Positions 40,196-48,259 of a DNA stretch of 64,000 nt are shown piece after piece. Position numbers and translations under genes: made by a program. Each line of letters opens with the position of its first letter. Within the stretch, counting starts at the first letter, position 1. The notes below the pieces were generated by a model that saw only the letters and a program-made list of their open reading frames with translations, was not told the DNA's origin and did not search any database. Source of the DNA: Bradyrhizobium sp. LLZ17 (GTDB lineage: Bacteria; Pseudomonadota; Alphaproteobacteria; Rhizobiales; Xanthobacteraceae); NCBI RefSeq assembly GCF_041200145.1, contig NZ_CP165734.1, positions 3,968,001 to 4,032,000 of the forward strand. Direction: 5' to 3'.

Positions 40196-41236
40196 ATGGC
40201 GTTCTTGGTGTCCTCTGCATTTCGTAACCGCACGGTCGTGATCACGGGCGCATCCGCCGGCGTTGGACGGGCCGCAGCACATCGTTATGCACGGGCGGGC
40301 GCTGCAATCGGCTTGATTGCGCGCGACGAGGACGCCCTGAACGTGGTGAAGGACGAGGTCGAGCGGCTTGGCGGCCGAGCTTTTATTGCGCCGGCGGATG
40401 TTGCCGATGCGGATCAGGTTTTTGCCGCGGCGGATGCCATTGCGCGGCACCTCGGACCGATCGACGTCTGGATCAACGATGCGATGGTCACCGTATTTTC
40501 GCCGGTCTGGGATCTGACGCCGGACGAATTCCGACGCGTGACCGAGGTGACTTATCTCGGCGTGGTTCATGGCACGATGGCAGCCCTGCGCCACATGCGC
40601 CCACGTAATTGCGGCACGATCATTCAAGTCGGCTCGGCCCTGGCGTATCGCGGCATCGCATTGCAATCCGCATATTGCGGCGCGAAACATGCCATCCGCG
40701 GATTCACGAATTCCCTTCGCACAGAACTGATCCATGAAGGTTCTCGCATCAGACTGACGATCGTGGAACTGCCGGCCGTCAACACGCCGCAATTCGATTG
40801 GGCGCGGACCCACCGGGCGCACCAGCCTCGTCCGGTGCCGCCCGTCGTTCAGCCGGAGGTGATCGCGGACACGCTCTATCGCGCAGCAGTGCAGCCCGCG
40901 CGGGAATATTGGATCGGCGCGAGCACCCTGGCAGTCGTTCTCGGGAACTGGCTAGCTCCCGGGCTGTTCGATCGCTATCTCGCTCGAACGACCTTCGCCG
41001 GACAGGAAACCGATACGCCCGTGGCGCCCTATCGCAGGGACAATCTTCTGGAGCCGGTCCACGATCTGCATCGCACCCGCGGCAGCTTTGGAAGCGAGGC
41101 CAGAAATCATGCGGTCGCGGTCCGCGGCGCAGTCGCTCGCGTCGCGCCGGTCATTGCATGGGGAGCCGCACTTCTGACGCTTGGCCTGCTGGCCCGGCCG
41201 CGTCCGCGAGGAACGCTGCGTACGCGCTATCGCTGA
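40196..41236 (+). CDS. Short-chain dehydrogenase/reductase with C-terminal membrane segment
   Basis: NAD(P)-dependent oxidoreductase, 346 residues. The cofactor motif is VITGASAGVGRAAAHRYA, the structural motif is VWINDAMVTVFSPV (N in place of NNAG), and the catalytic pair is YCGAKHA (Tyr, Lys), preceded by QVGSALAYRG. The core ends near residue 240. The extension to 346 has one hydrophobic helix (VAPVIAWGAALLTLGLLA) and a basic end, suggesting attachment to the membrane. Substrate unknown. Confidence 0.9.
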   Translation: MAFLVSSAFRNRTVVITGASAGVGRAAAHRYARAGAAIGLIARDEDALNVVKDEVERLGGRAFIAPADVADADQVFAAADAIARHLGPIDVWINDAMVTVFSPVWDLTPDEFRRVTEVTYLGVVHGTMAALRHMRPRNCGTIIQVGSALAYRGIALQSAYCGAKHAIRGFTNSLRTELIHEGSRIRLTIVELPAVNTPQFDWARTHRAHQPRPVPPVVQPEVIADTLYRAAVQPAREYWIGASTLAVVLGNWLAPGLFDRYLARTTFAGQETDTPVAPYRRDNLLEPVHDLHRTRGSFGSEARNHAVAVRGAVARVAPVIAWGAALLTLGLLARPRPRGTLRTRYR

Positions 41237-41246
41237 GTATCGTTGA

Positions 41247-41741
41247 TTACGCGCCTACCCAATGCGCAACCTGCACGAAGCCGCCGAGCGTTGCGCCATA
41301 CACCATCTGGGCAATCAACGTGCTCAAGGGCGTATGATAGCCGTAGTTCATGGCAAGAAATCCGGGCGGCTCGAGCTGCCGGATCGCGCTCGCGGAGTGG
41401 TACTCCGACGCCATCCTTGGATGCACGAAGGGCAGGAGAGGAAGCGCGCAGGCCAGAAGAAACACGCCGTGCACGAGGCCCGCGAGCGCGCCGAACCACC
41501 ATGTGTAGATCCGAACGCTCGAGAACAGCAGGAAATGGACGAATGCAAACAGCCAGCCGCCAATCGTGTACACAACAAAGCCGAGGATCACCGCGCGTCC
41601 GCGCCGACTCGTGAAGAACGTGCCGATCAGGAACGGAAGACTCAGACGGGAAAATCCGAGTCCGCGGCTGGCCTCCAGAATGGAGGTCATTGCCAGCGTT
41701 GCGACCAACGCCCAGAGTGACAGATCCCACGGCGCGTTCAC
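41247..41741 (-). CDS. Small integral membrane protein of unknown function
   Basis: Protein of 164 residues with about four hydrophobic helices (for example LWALVATLAMTSILEA and VVYTIGGWLFAFVHFLLF). The loop HPRMASEYHSASAIRQLEPPG and the end MNYGYHTPLSTLIAQMVYGA look conserved in style but match no family I can name. It overlaps the stop of the GH15 gene by 4 nt (ATGA) and so belongs to its operon. Confidence 0.75.
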   Translation of the reverse strand: MNAPWDLSLWALVATLAMTSILEASRGLGFSRLSLPFLIGTFFTSRRGRAVILGFVVYTIGGWLFAFVHFLLFSSVRIYTWWFGALAGLVHGVFLLACALPLLPFVHPRMASEYHSASAIRQLEPPGFLAMNYGYHTPLSTLIAQMVYGATLGGFVQVAHWVGA

Positions 41742-43591
41742 GGGGCGGTTCTCCGTCGTGCCCGCTCGATGGCCAGCGCGGAATAGATCAAGCCGACATG
41801 AGTGAAGGCCTGAGGAAAGTTGCCGAGCGCTCTTCCGGTACCGGGTTCTATTTCTTCACCGAACAGTCCGACATCATTGGCAAAGTCGCAGAGATCATCG
41901 AAGCGGCGCACAGCTTCCGCAACAAGGCCGCGCTCGGCGAGGTGAACGATGGCAAAGAAGCTGATGAGACCAAACGCGCCCTCCCTGCCCTTCAGGCCGT
42001 CATATCCCGGACGATATCGATAGAGGAGACCGCCGCAACCGAGCTCGTCCTGAAGCCGATTGTAGGTCGCAACCATTCGTGTGTCCGATGCGACCTTGTA
42101 GCCAAAACAAACGAGCAGGAGCAGCGCAGCGTCCATCTCTCGTCCATCAAGCTCGGCTGTGTAACTGTCGAGGGCGGTGCTGAAGCCCCGGGTTTCGATG
42201 CAATCGGCGATGTCCGCGCGGGTCCGCCGAAAGCCGGCCTCTCGCGTTCCGAGATCAATGATTCCGCGCTCATGCAGCGACAGCAGCCTGTCCAATGCCA
42301 CCCAACACATGGCCTTTGAGAACGTGTATGGGCGGCGGGCGCCGGGAATCTCCCAAATTCCGTTATCCGGCTCTCGCCAGCGCTTGCAGATGACGTCGCC
42401 AAAGCCAATCAGCATGCGCGCCTCCAATGGGCTGAGTTCGCAGCCGGAGGTGGCAAAGATTTGCGCTGCGGCGATCACCTGGCCGTGCACGTCGAGCTGA
42501 AGCTGTTCGATTGCGTCATTTCCGATGCGAACCGGCGCCGTGTTCATGTAGCCGGAGAGCCACTCGGCAATCTGCACACGCAAGTTCGTGCGCCCATAAA
42601 CGTCATAAAGGCTGCAAAGATTCGGACGCGTCAGACGCGTCGCGTGCAACAACCAGCCCAAATAGGTCGAGGCCTCCTCGTGAAACCCGAGATCGACCAG
42701 CGAGCTCATGGTCAACCCTGCATCGCGCAGCCAGCAGTATCGATAATCCCAATTGCGCTCGCCACCGATTGCCTCCGGAACGGACGTGGTGGGTGCGGCC
42801 ACGATAGAGCCGGAGAGACAGAACGTCATGAGTTTGAGCGTTATCGCGCTTCGCAACACGATATCGCGCTCGCGCCCGGGAAAGTTGCAGGTACGGCTCC
42901 AATCCTGCCACCATGCGATCGTGCGATCGCAACGCGCGTCGGCATGTGCTCCGACCGGAGCGATCGTTCCGACGTCGCATTCGACATACGAGAGGCTGAA
43001 GTGTTCCCGCTCGCCCTCCGTCGTATGCAGCTTGGCGCTCAGCATCGATCCGTGATCAGCGAGCTCGACATTGCTGTTGAGCAAGAGCAACTCGTTGGTG
43101 CTCCCGCAGCGCCATACGGCATCGGTCATCTTGCGGAAGGTGGATCGCACACGCCCATACCGAAGTCGCGGCGCGAATTCGATCTCCAGGTCGACGGAAC
43201 CTGCGACGCCCTCGACGATGCGCAAGATCTCGCGCATGGGAAGGAGCGATCCGATGCTGTCCGAGATCGGGCAGAGATCAATCACTCGAGCGACGCCGCT
43301 GTCGGTCTTGAACGTTGTCTCGAGCACGGCAGTCGCCGGCAAATAGCGGCGTTCGACGGCGAAGGGAGCAGACGGCCTGATCGAGAAGTGACCTGCATTC
43401 AGGTCGAGCAGGCGAGCAAATGCGCTGGTGCTGGAGAAATTCGGCAGACACAGCCAATCAAGCGAGCCCTCCCGCGAGATCAACGCAGCGGTTCTGCAGT
43501 CGCCGATGATCGCGTAGTCTCTGATCTCCGGCTGACGAGGTCCTCTGGCGCGGGACATCTGCCGGTCCAAGTTCAGCCTCCGTGACTTCAT
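41738..43591 (-). CDS. Glycoside hydrolase family 15 protein (glucoamylase/trehalase-like)
   Basis: Cytoplasmic GH15 enzyme, 617 residues from ATG 43591 (the longer frame adds an unlikely 24 residues). An N-terminal beta-sandwich (IRDYAIIGDCRTAALISREG, SLDWLCLPNF) precedes an (alpha/alpha)6 barrel with the substrate-binding stretch GGERNWDYRYCWLRDAGLTM. The catalytic acid and base are expected in IWEIPGARRPYTFSKAMCWV and near LFGEEIEPGTGRALGNFPQAFTH, both present in family form. Members hydrolyse alpha-glucosides such as trehalose or maltodextrins. No signal peptide, so an intracellular role is likely. Confidence 0.9.
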   Translation of the reverse strand: MKSRRLNLDRQMSRARGPRQPEIRDYAIIGDCRTAALISREGSLDWLCLPNFSSTSAFARLLDLNAGHFSIRPSAPFAVERRYLPATAVLETTFKTDSGVARVIDLCPISDSIGSLLPMREILRIVEGVAGSVDLEIEFAPRLRYGRVRSTFRKMTDAVWRCGSTNELLLLNSNVELADHGSMLSAKLHTTEGEREHFSLSYVECDVGTIAPVGAHADARCDRTIAWWQDWSRTCNFPGRERDIVLRSAITLKLMTFCLSGSIVAAPTTSVPEAIGGERNWDYRYCWLRDAGLTMSSLVDLGFHEEASTYLGWLLHATRLTRPNLCSLYDVYGRTNLRVQIAEWLSGYMNTAPVRIGNDAIEQLQLDVHGQVIAAAQIFATSGCELSPLEARMLIGFGDVICKRWREPDNGIWEIPGARRPYTFSKAMCWVALDRLLSLHERGIIDLGTREAGFRRTRADIADCIETRGFSTALDSYTAELDGREMDAALLLLVCFGYKVASDTRMVATYNRLQDELGCGGLLYRYRPGYDGLKGREGAFGLISFFAIVHLAERGLVAEAVRRFDDLCDFANDVGLFGEEIEPGTGRALGNFPQAFTHVGLIYSALAIERARRRTAP

Positions 43592-43707
43592 GTCATTGGA
43601 TCGGGACCAGCGCGACGCTGGTTCTGCGGCTGGGAACTCTTGCGTCAATGGGCAAGCCAGCACGAATCTGACGCGGCTGGCTTCCTTTGGTTCCCCAAGG
43701 GGCTGTG

Positions 43708-45066
43708 TCAGGCCACGCGCCCGGCGTGCGCCAGCAGGTGCGGACCAAGCTCCTCAATGCGGTTTGCTCCCAACAAGCCCATCGCGTCCAATGCCTCGGC
43801 CTTGATGATCGCGAGCGCGCGTGCGGCGCCTGCAGCGCCGGCCGCACATAGCCCATACAATAGAGCCCGCCCGACCCACACTGCGTCGGCGCCGAGCGCG
43901 CAAGCCTTGAGCAGGTCGGTTCCTCTCCGGACACCACCGGACATGTAAAGCGCGATCTTTTCACCAACGATCTCGCGTGCGACCGGCAGCAAATCAAGCG
44001 GCGCGACCGTCCAGTCCAACTGGCGCCCGCCATGGCTGCTCAGCACGATTCCATCCGCGCCGCTATCGAGCGCGCGCCGCACATCGTCGGGACAGAGAAT
44101 GCCCTTGAGAATGAACGGCTTGTTCCAGCGCTGTCGTATCTTTGCAACCGTGTCCCAGCTCAGCGAGGTCGGTTGATGCGCTCGGACCCAGTTCGAGGCC
44201 GCGAAGAAGCTGCGCTGATCCTTCGGAACGAAGTCGATGATGTTGGCAAATTTTGGTAGTCCCAGCGACAGCGGATTTTCGGCAAACCAGAGCGGGTGCG
44301 TGAGGCTTTCGAGCGCCGCGGACGCCGAAAGCCGGGCGTTTCCGATCTGATTGCGTCGCTGCCATTCGCGATCGCCGAAGATCTGGGCATTGGTGGTCAG
44401 CACGAGGGCCTCGCACCCCGCTCGCTCCGCGCGGCGCAGAAGCTCCTGCCAGATCTCGTCCCCGCCAAAGACATAAAGCTGCCACCAATGGCGCACGCCG
44501 GGCGCGGCCCGCGCCACCTCTTCCATTGTGTCGTTCGACATCGTGCTCTGGACGAACGGAATATCCGCCTGCTGCGAAGCCTGAGCCAGCAAGCAATCAC
44601 CATGCGCGTGCAGGATGCCGTTGAGGCCGGTCGGTGAAGCCACAAGCGGCATGGCGGCAGATTGGCCCAGGATGCTGGTTGCGAGCGTGCGGCCGGAAAC
44701 ATCGACCAGCGTCCGCGGCAGGAAACGCCAATCGGCAAAGGCGCGCCGCTCACCGAGCAGCGCGGCCTCGTCCTCCGCTCCACCTTCAAGATATTCGAGT
44801 GCAAACCGCGGCAGCCGCTTGTGAGCCATCGCTCGGAGATCGGCGATGGCAACCGCCCGTTGGGGATTGAAGCCGCTATAGTACCGCCGCGCGGGCGTAC
44901 CATTGAGCTGTGCCAATTGCGTATGGCGATTGGGCTCGCGACCGCCGGGGTGGGAGCGTGTCAGCGCAGCACCAATGATAGCGCCCGCTATGCCGGCAAG
45001 AGCGCATGCAAGAAGGCGATCGCGATCTGCGGTACGGTGTTCGTCAACCCTGCCCAATGTCCGCAT
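43708..45066 (-). CDS. FMN-dependent alpha-hydroxy acid dehydrogenase with N-terminal membrane anchor
   Basis: FMN enzyme of the L-lactate/mandelate/glycolate oxidase family, 452 residues from ATG 45066. An N-terminal helix (LLACALAGIAGAIIGAALT) precedes the TIM barrel. Active-site elements are seen: YLEGGAEDEAAL, PLVASPTGLNG, WWQLYVFGG, LKGILCPDDVRRALDSGADG, and the catalytic His/Arg in SSHGGRQLDW followed by MSGGVRRGTDLLKACALGADAV. Soluble oxidases lack the anchor, so electrons probably go to the membrane quinone pool. The substrate could be L-lactate, glycolate or another L-2-hydroxy acid. Confidence 0.88.
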   Translation of the reverse strand: MRTLGRVDEHRTADRDRLLACALAGIAGAIIGAALTRSHPGGREPNRHTQLAQLNGTPARRYYSGFNPQRAVAIADLRAMAHKRLPRFALEYLEGGAEDEAALLGERRAFADWRFLPRTLVDVSGRTLATSILGQSAAMPLVASPTGLNGILHAHGDCLLAQASQQADIPFVQSTMSNDTMEEVARAAPGVRHWWQLYVFGGDEIWQELLRRAERAGCEALVLTTNAQIFGDREWQRRNQIGNARLSASAALESLTHPLWFAENPLSLGLPKFANIIDFVPKDQRSFFAASNWVRAHQPTSLSWDTVAKIRQRWNKPFILKGILCPDDVRRALDSGADGIVLSSHGGRQLDWTVAPLDLLPVAREIVGEKIALYMSGGVRRGTDLLKACALGADAVWVGRALLYGLCAAGAAGAARALAIIKAEALDAMGLLGANRIEELGPHLLAHAGRVA

Positions 45067-45610
45067 TGAAAACCTCGACCGTTGTTCTCGGACGGCGGGA
45101 CGCTGAAGGCCGGAAATTGGGGGTACAAATCGTTGAGCACCGACTTCCATTCCGGCTGATTGCGACGACCGCTTCTACGATCTCCAAGCGACCAGCCTGA
45201 GCGGCCGCGCACCGCAGGCCGCTTTTGTCTTGATCGTGTTACCGGCGCCTGATCGATTGACGTCTGCTTCAGGCGGTCTGCACGCCGCAATGAACAACCG
45301 CGAGCGAATTGCTTTTGTTCCTGTTCGAAAATGTTTGGCGCCCCGAGTTGATCAATCGGTCGGCCGATCGATGAACCTTAGGTCCACTTTCAGATCGCCT
45401 GCCGCGGCATCCGCAACAGACGCGTTCTGTCAGCGATGCGCCGGGTTCCCCGCAAACTCTTCATGGAGCGGCAATTCGCGGAGACCGTCAAGCGCTCGCC
45501 TGTCTCCTCCAAAGATTTCGAGTCTGAGCCGGGTTCGATTCCGGTCGGCGATTGTGGAGACGAGTCCCGCATCGACCGCGCCTGCTGCCCATGGCAACTC
45601 TAGCATCTAC
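45067..45610. other. Intergenic region of about 540 bp with no firm gene
   Basis: Should contain the promoter of the leftward FMN dehydrogenase at its left end. One 55-codon frame, 45436-45603 on the + strand, starts with ATG and reads MRRVPRKLFMERQFAETVKR; it has no ribosome-binding site and no recognised family. A T-arm-like string, GGTTCGATTCC, near 45537 does not sit in a tRNA structure. Confidence 0.4.
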
Positions 45611-46372
45611 TCACATTTGATCCGTAAGCCGCGTCCCAGCTAGGACGGATCGTGACCCAACACGCCCATCGCGACCGTCCATCGGGGGTCCGCCCTCGAT
45701 GCCGAACGTTGTGGCGAGTTCTCTAACGCCGACCGGAGTTACGACGAGCGCCCGGCTATCCCTGACGTGCTCGACCCAATCGTGCTCGAGAACGTGATCA
45801 AGAATGGCGGCGCCGACTGCCCCGGCCAGATGCGGCCGGCGCTCGCTCCAGTCGAGACAGGGGCGACAGAACACCCGGCGCTTGGAGGCGAGGCGAAGAT
45901 CGACGCCCAACTCATTGAAGAATGACCGGCCGGCGTCGGTGAGTTGCCCGCCATCCTCGTCGAGCAGAATAAACGACTGTTGGACCAGCCGGTCGGCGAT
46001 TGCGACGGCGATGCGGCCGGCCATGTGGTCATAGCACGTGCGCGCGTGCCGGAGCGTTTCTCCACCGCGCCAGAGATTGCGCTGCCGCGCGGGGCCGTCC
46101 TGCGCCACGACCATGAGACCTTCTAGCACGCGCGCGACGTGCGGAGAGGTCAGGCGGAAATATCGCCGTCGGCCCCGCTTTGCGAGCGCGAGCAATCCCG
46201 CGTCGCTAAGTTTCGCAAGATGGCCACTCGCTGTCTGCGGCGCCACGCCAGACACATAGGCGAGCTCCGAGGCGGTCAACGTTCGGCCATCCATCAGCGC
46301 GCTCAGCATGTTGGCGCGCGCCGGGTCGCCGATGAGCGCTGCGACTTGGGCGATTTTGGGTCCGGTGTCCAT
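45611..46372 (-). CDS. ArsR-type winged-helix transcriptional regulator
   Basis: Regulator of 253 residues from ATG 46372 (the longer frame adds 18 residues). The N-terminal ArsR-like HTH reads VAALIGDPARANMLSALMDG, TASELAYVSGVAPQTASGHL and AKLSDAGLLALAKRGRRRYF. A C-terminal effector-binding half follows, with a cysteine pair in KRRVFCRPCLDW. It is divergent from the MFS transporter across about 250 bp that contains two CGAA/TTCG palindromes. Control of the efflux gene is the likely role; the inducer is unknown. Confidence 0.88.
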   Translation of the reverse strand: MDTGPKIAQVAALIGDPARANMLSALMDGRTLTASELAYVSGVAPQTASGHLAKLSDAGLLALAKRGRRRYFRLTSPHVARVLEGLMVVAQDGPARQRNLWRGGETLRHARTCYDHMAGRIAVAIADRLVQQSFILLDEDGGQLTDAGRSFFNELGVDLRLASKRRVFCRPCLDWSERRPHLAGAVGAAILDHVLEHDWVEHVRDSRALVVTPVGVRELATTFGIEGGPPMDGRDGRVGSRSVLAGTRLTDQM

Positions 46373-46410
46373 GCCCGTCTCGTACGCCGATAAGGACGCA
46401 GTGCCAAGTA

Positions 46411-46422
46411 CGAATACTTCGG
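46411..46422. promoter_or_regulatory. Candidate operator half of the divergent ArsR/MFS region
   Basis: CGAATACTTCGG carries the inverted arms CGAA and TTCG around TAC. It lies 39 bp upstream of the regulator start. It resembles the better palindrome at 46536-46547, and the pair suggests one repressor binding both promoters. Inference from symmetry only. Confidence 0.35.
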
Positions 46423-46535
46423 TCAAGACCGTAGTGTTTCCGCGAGACTGGATCGATCACGAAACATAGGTTGCCTGGACGCCAGTAGGCCCGGTGAAGA
46501 CATGCCGCGACGAGGAGAAAGATCATCCCGCGGCT

Positions 46536-46547
46536 CCGAATATTCGG
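46536..46547. promoter_or_regulatory. Palindromic operator candidate before the MFS gene
   Basis: CCGAATATTCGG is a perfect 12-bp palindrome 73 bp upstream of the MFS start and 164 bp from the regulator start. It shares its arms with the site at 46411-46422. It is probably bound by the divergent ArsR-type protein. Confidence 0.45.
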
Positions 46548-46620
46548 TTGGCATCGAATGACCATCGCAAAGCGGGCTGATCTGGGCCGTCAAATTCTCA
46601 CAGGCAACTGAGTGTGATCA

Positions 46621-48028
46621 ATGCAAACCACTTCGTTCAATACAAGGCAGCCGGAACTAGCCCACTCCGACAACACATCATCCCGTTCGCCGCTCGCGAC
46701 GGCGCTGGCACTTGCTGCCACGAGCCTCGGCCTCGGCGTGGTGCAGCTCGATATCACCATCGTCAATACTGCGCTGAGCAGCATTGGCACTTCGCTCGGC
46801 GGTAGCGTGGCCGAGCTGCAATGGGTGGTGACCGCCTATACGATCGCATTCGCGGCCTTCATATTGACCTCCGGCGCGCTCGGTGACCGCGTCGGCGCCA
46901 AACGGATATTCATCGCGGGCTTTGCGATCTTCACGTTGGCTTCGCTCGCCTGCGCGCTGGCGCCGTCGGCGATATTCCTGATCGCCGCACGCTCCGTGCA
47001 GGGCCTGGCAGCAGCGATCCTGGTGCCGAACTCGCTGACGCTGCTCAATCATGCCTATGCCGATCCGAAGGCGCGCGGCCGCGCGGTCGGCTTCTGGGCC
47101 GCAGGTGCGAGCGTCGCACTGACTTCGGGGCCGTTTGTCGGCGGCGCGCTGATTGCGCTGGTCGGCTGGCGCGCGATCTTTCTCGTCAACCTGCCGATTG
47201 GCGCCGCCGGCCTCTGGCTTGCCTGGCGTTATGCCGAGGAAACGCCGCGGCTCGCGCAGCGCGAGATCGATTTGCCGGGACAGATCGCGGCCGTTGCAAC
47301 CCTCGGCACGCTGGCCGGCGCCCTGATCGAAGGCGGCGTGCTCGGCTGGAGCCATCCGCTCGTCATCATGGGCTTCGTGGCAGCGGCCGTGATCGGACTC
47401 CTGTTCGTATGGCGCGAGGCGCGCGCGCCACAACCGATGCTGCCACTCTCGCTGTTCCGCCACCGCATGTTTGCGCTGACCGCTCTGGTTGGACTCCTCT
47501 TCAACATCGCCTTCTACGGCCTGATCTTCGTGCTCAGTCTCTACTTCCAGAAAATCAACGGCTGGTCGCCGTTCGCAACAGGCCTCGCTTTCGTGCCCAT
47601 GATGGGCATGGTGCTGCCCGCCAATCTCGTCGCCGCATCGGTCAGCGAGCGCCTCGGCGCGCCGCAAACCATTGCACTGGCTTGTGTGATCACTGCCGCG
47701 GGCTGCGTTGCGCTGCTGCCTATGGCCTCAGGCAAGCTACGCGGCGATCGGCACTCAGCTTATGATCCTCGGCGGCGGGCTCGGCTTGCTCGTGCCGTCC
47801 TTGACCTCGACGCTGCTCGGCAGTGTCGAGAAGTCGCGATCCGGCATCGCTGCGGGCGTTTTGAACGCAACGCGGCAGACCGGCAGCGTGCTTGGCATTG
47901 CCCTATTCGGCTCGCTGGTCGGAGGCAACGACGCGTTCATTGCGGGCGCCCATGCCTCGCTGCTCATTTCGGCCGCTGTGTTGCTCGCCGGTGCGGTCGC
48001 GATCTGGCTTGGCCGAGCAAAGGACTGA
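46621..48028 (+). pseudogene. MFS transporter, DHA2 (14-helix) drug efflux family, with a frame break near the C-terminus
   Basis: Proton-driven efflux permease. ATG 46621 opens a frame with VVQLDITIVNTALSSIGTSL, motif-A-like GALGDRVGAKRIFI and the DHA2 motif C region RAVGFWAAGASVALTSGPFVGG. The frame leaves the family at about 47734 (ASGK). The proper end, SYAAIGTQLMILGGGLGLLV to LLAGAVAIWLGRAKD, is in another frame and stops at 48028. A one-base insertion or two-base deletion at GGCAAGC explains it. Restored length is about 469 residues. Either a sequencing error or true loss of the last three helices. Confidence 0.85.
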
Positions 48029-48204
48029 CTCGGAATCGCGGAGGGGTGCGAACTCTGTTGGTACGTGCCCGTTGAGGCTCGTGTCTGTCGGCTGGTGTTG
48101 TAGTCGATCCTCCCTTCCTCGATGATCTGGCGGGCCTCGTTGAGATGGGCGAACAGATACTCATTGAGGTAATCGGTGCAACCGTCCCTTAAAGCTTTCG
48201 ACAA
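48028..48204 (-). pseudogene. Remnant of an IS3-family transposase (OrfB C-terminus)
   Basis: The reverse strand encodes LNEYLFAHLNEARQIIEEGR followed by IDYNT, the C-terminal signature of IS3-family integrase-type transposases. After IDYNTS the expected ending (TSLNGHVPTEFAP) continues in a shifted frame, as in a decayed copy. No upstream catalytic DDE part, OrfA or terminal inverted repeats are present. The relic abuts the 3' end of the MFS gene. Confidence 0.75.
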
Positions 48205-48259
48205 TGCGTGATCTGATAACGTGAGGAGGTGAGTAGTAATGTGAGTGCGTTTGCCTTCG

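Noticed and set aside
45525..45560. GGTTCGATTCC string suggesting a tRNA
   Set aside because: No acceptor, D or anticodon stem can be folded around it.
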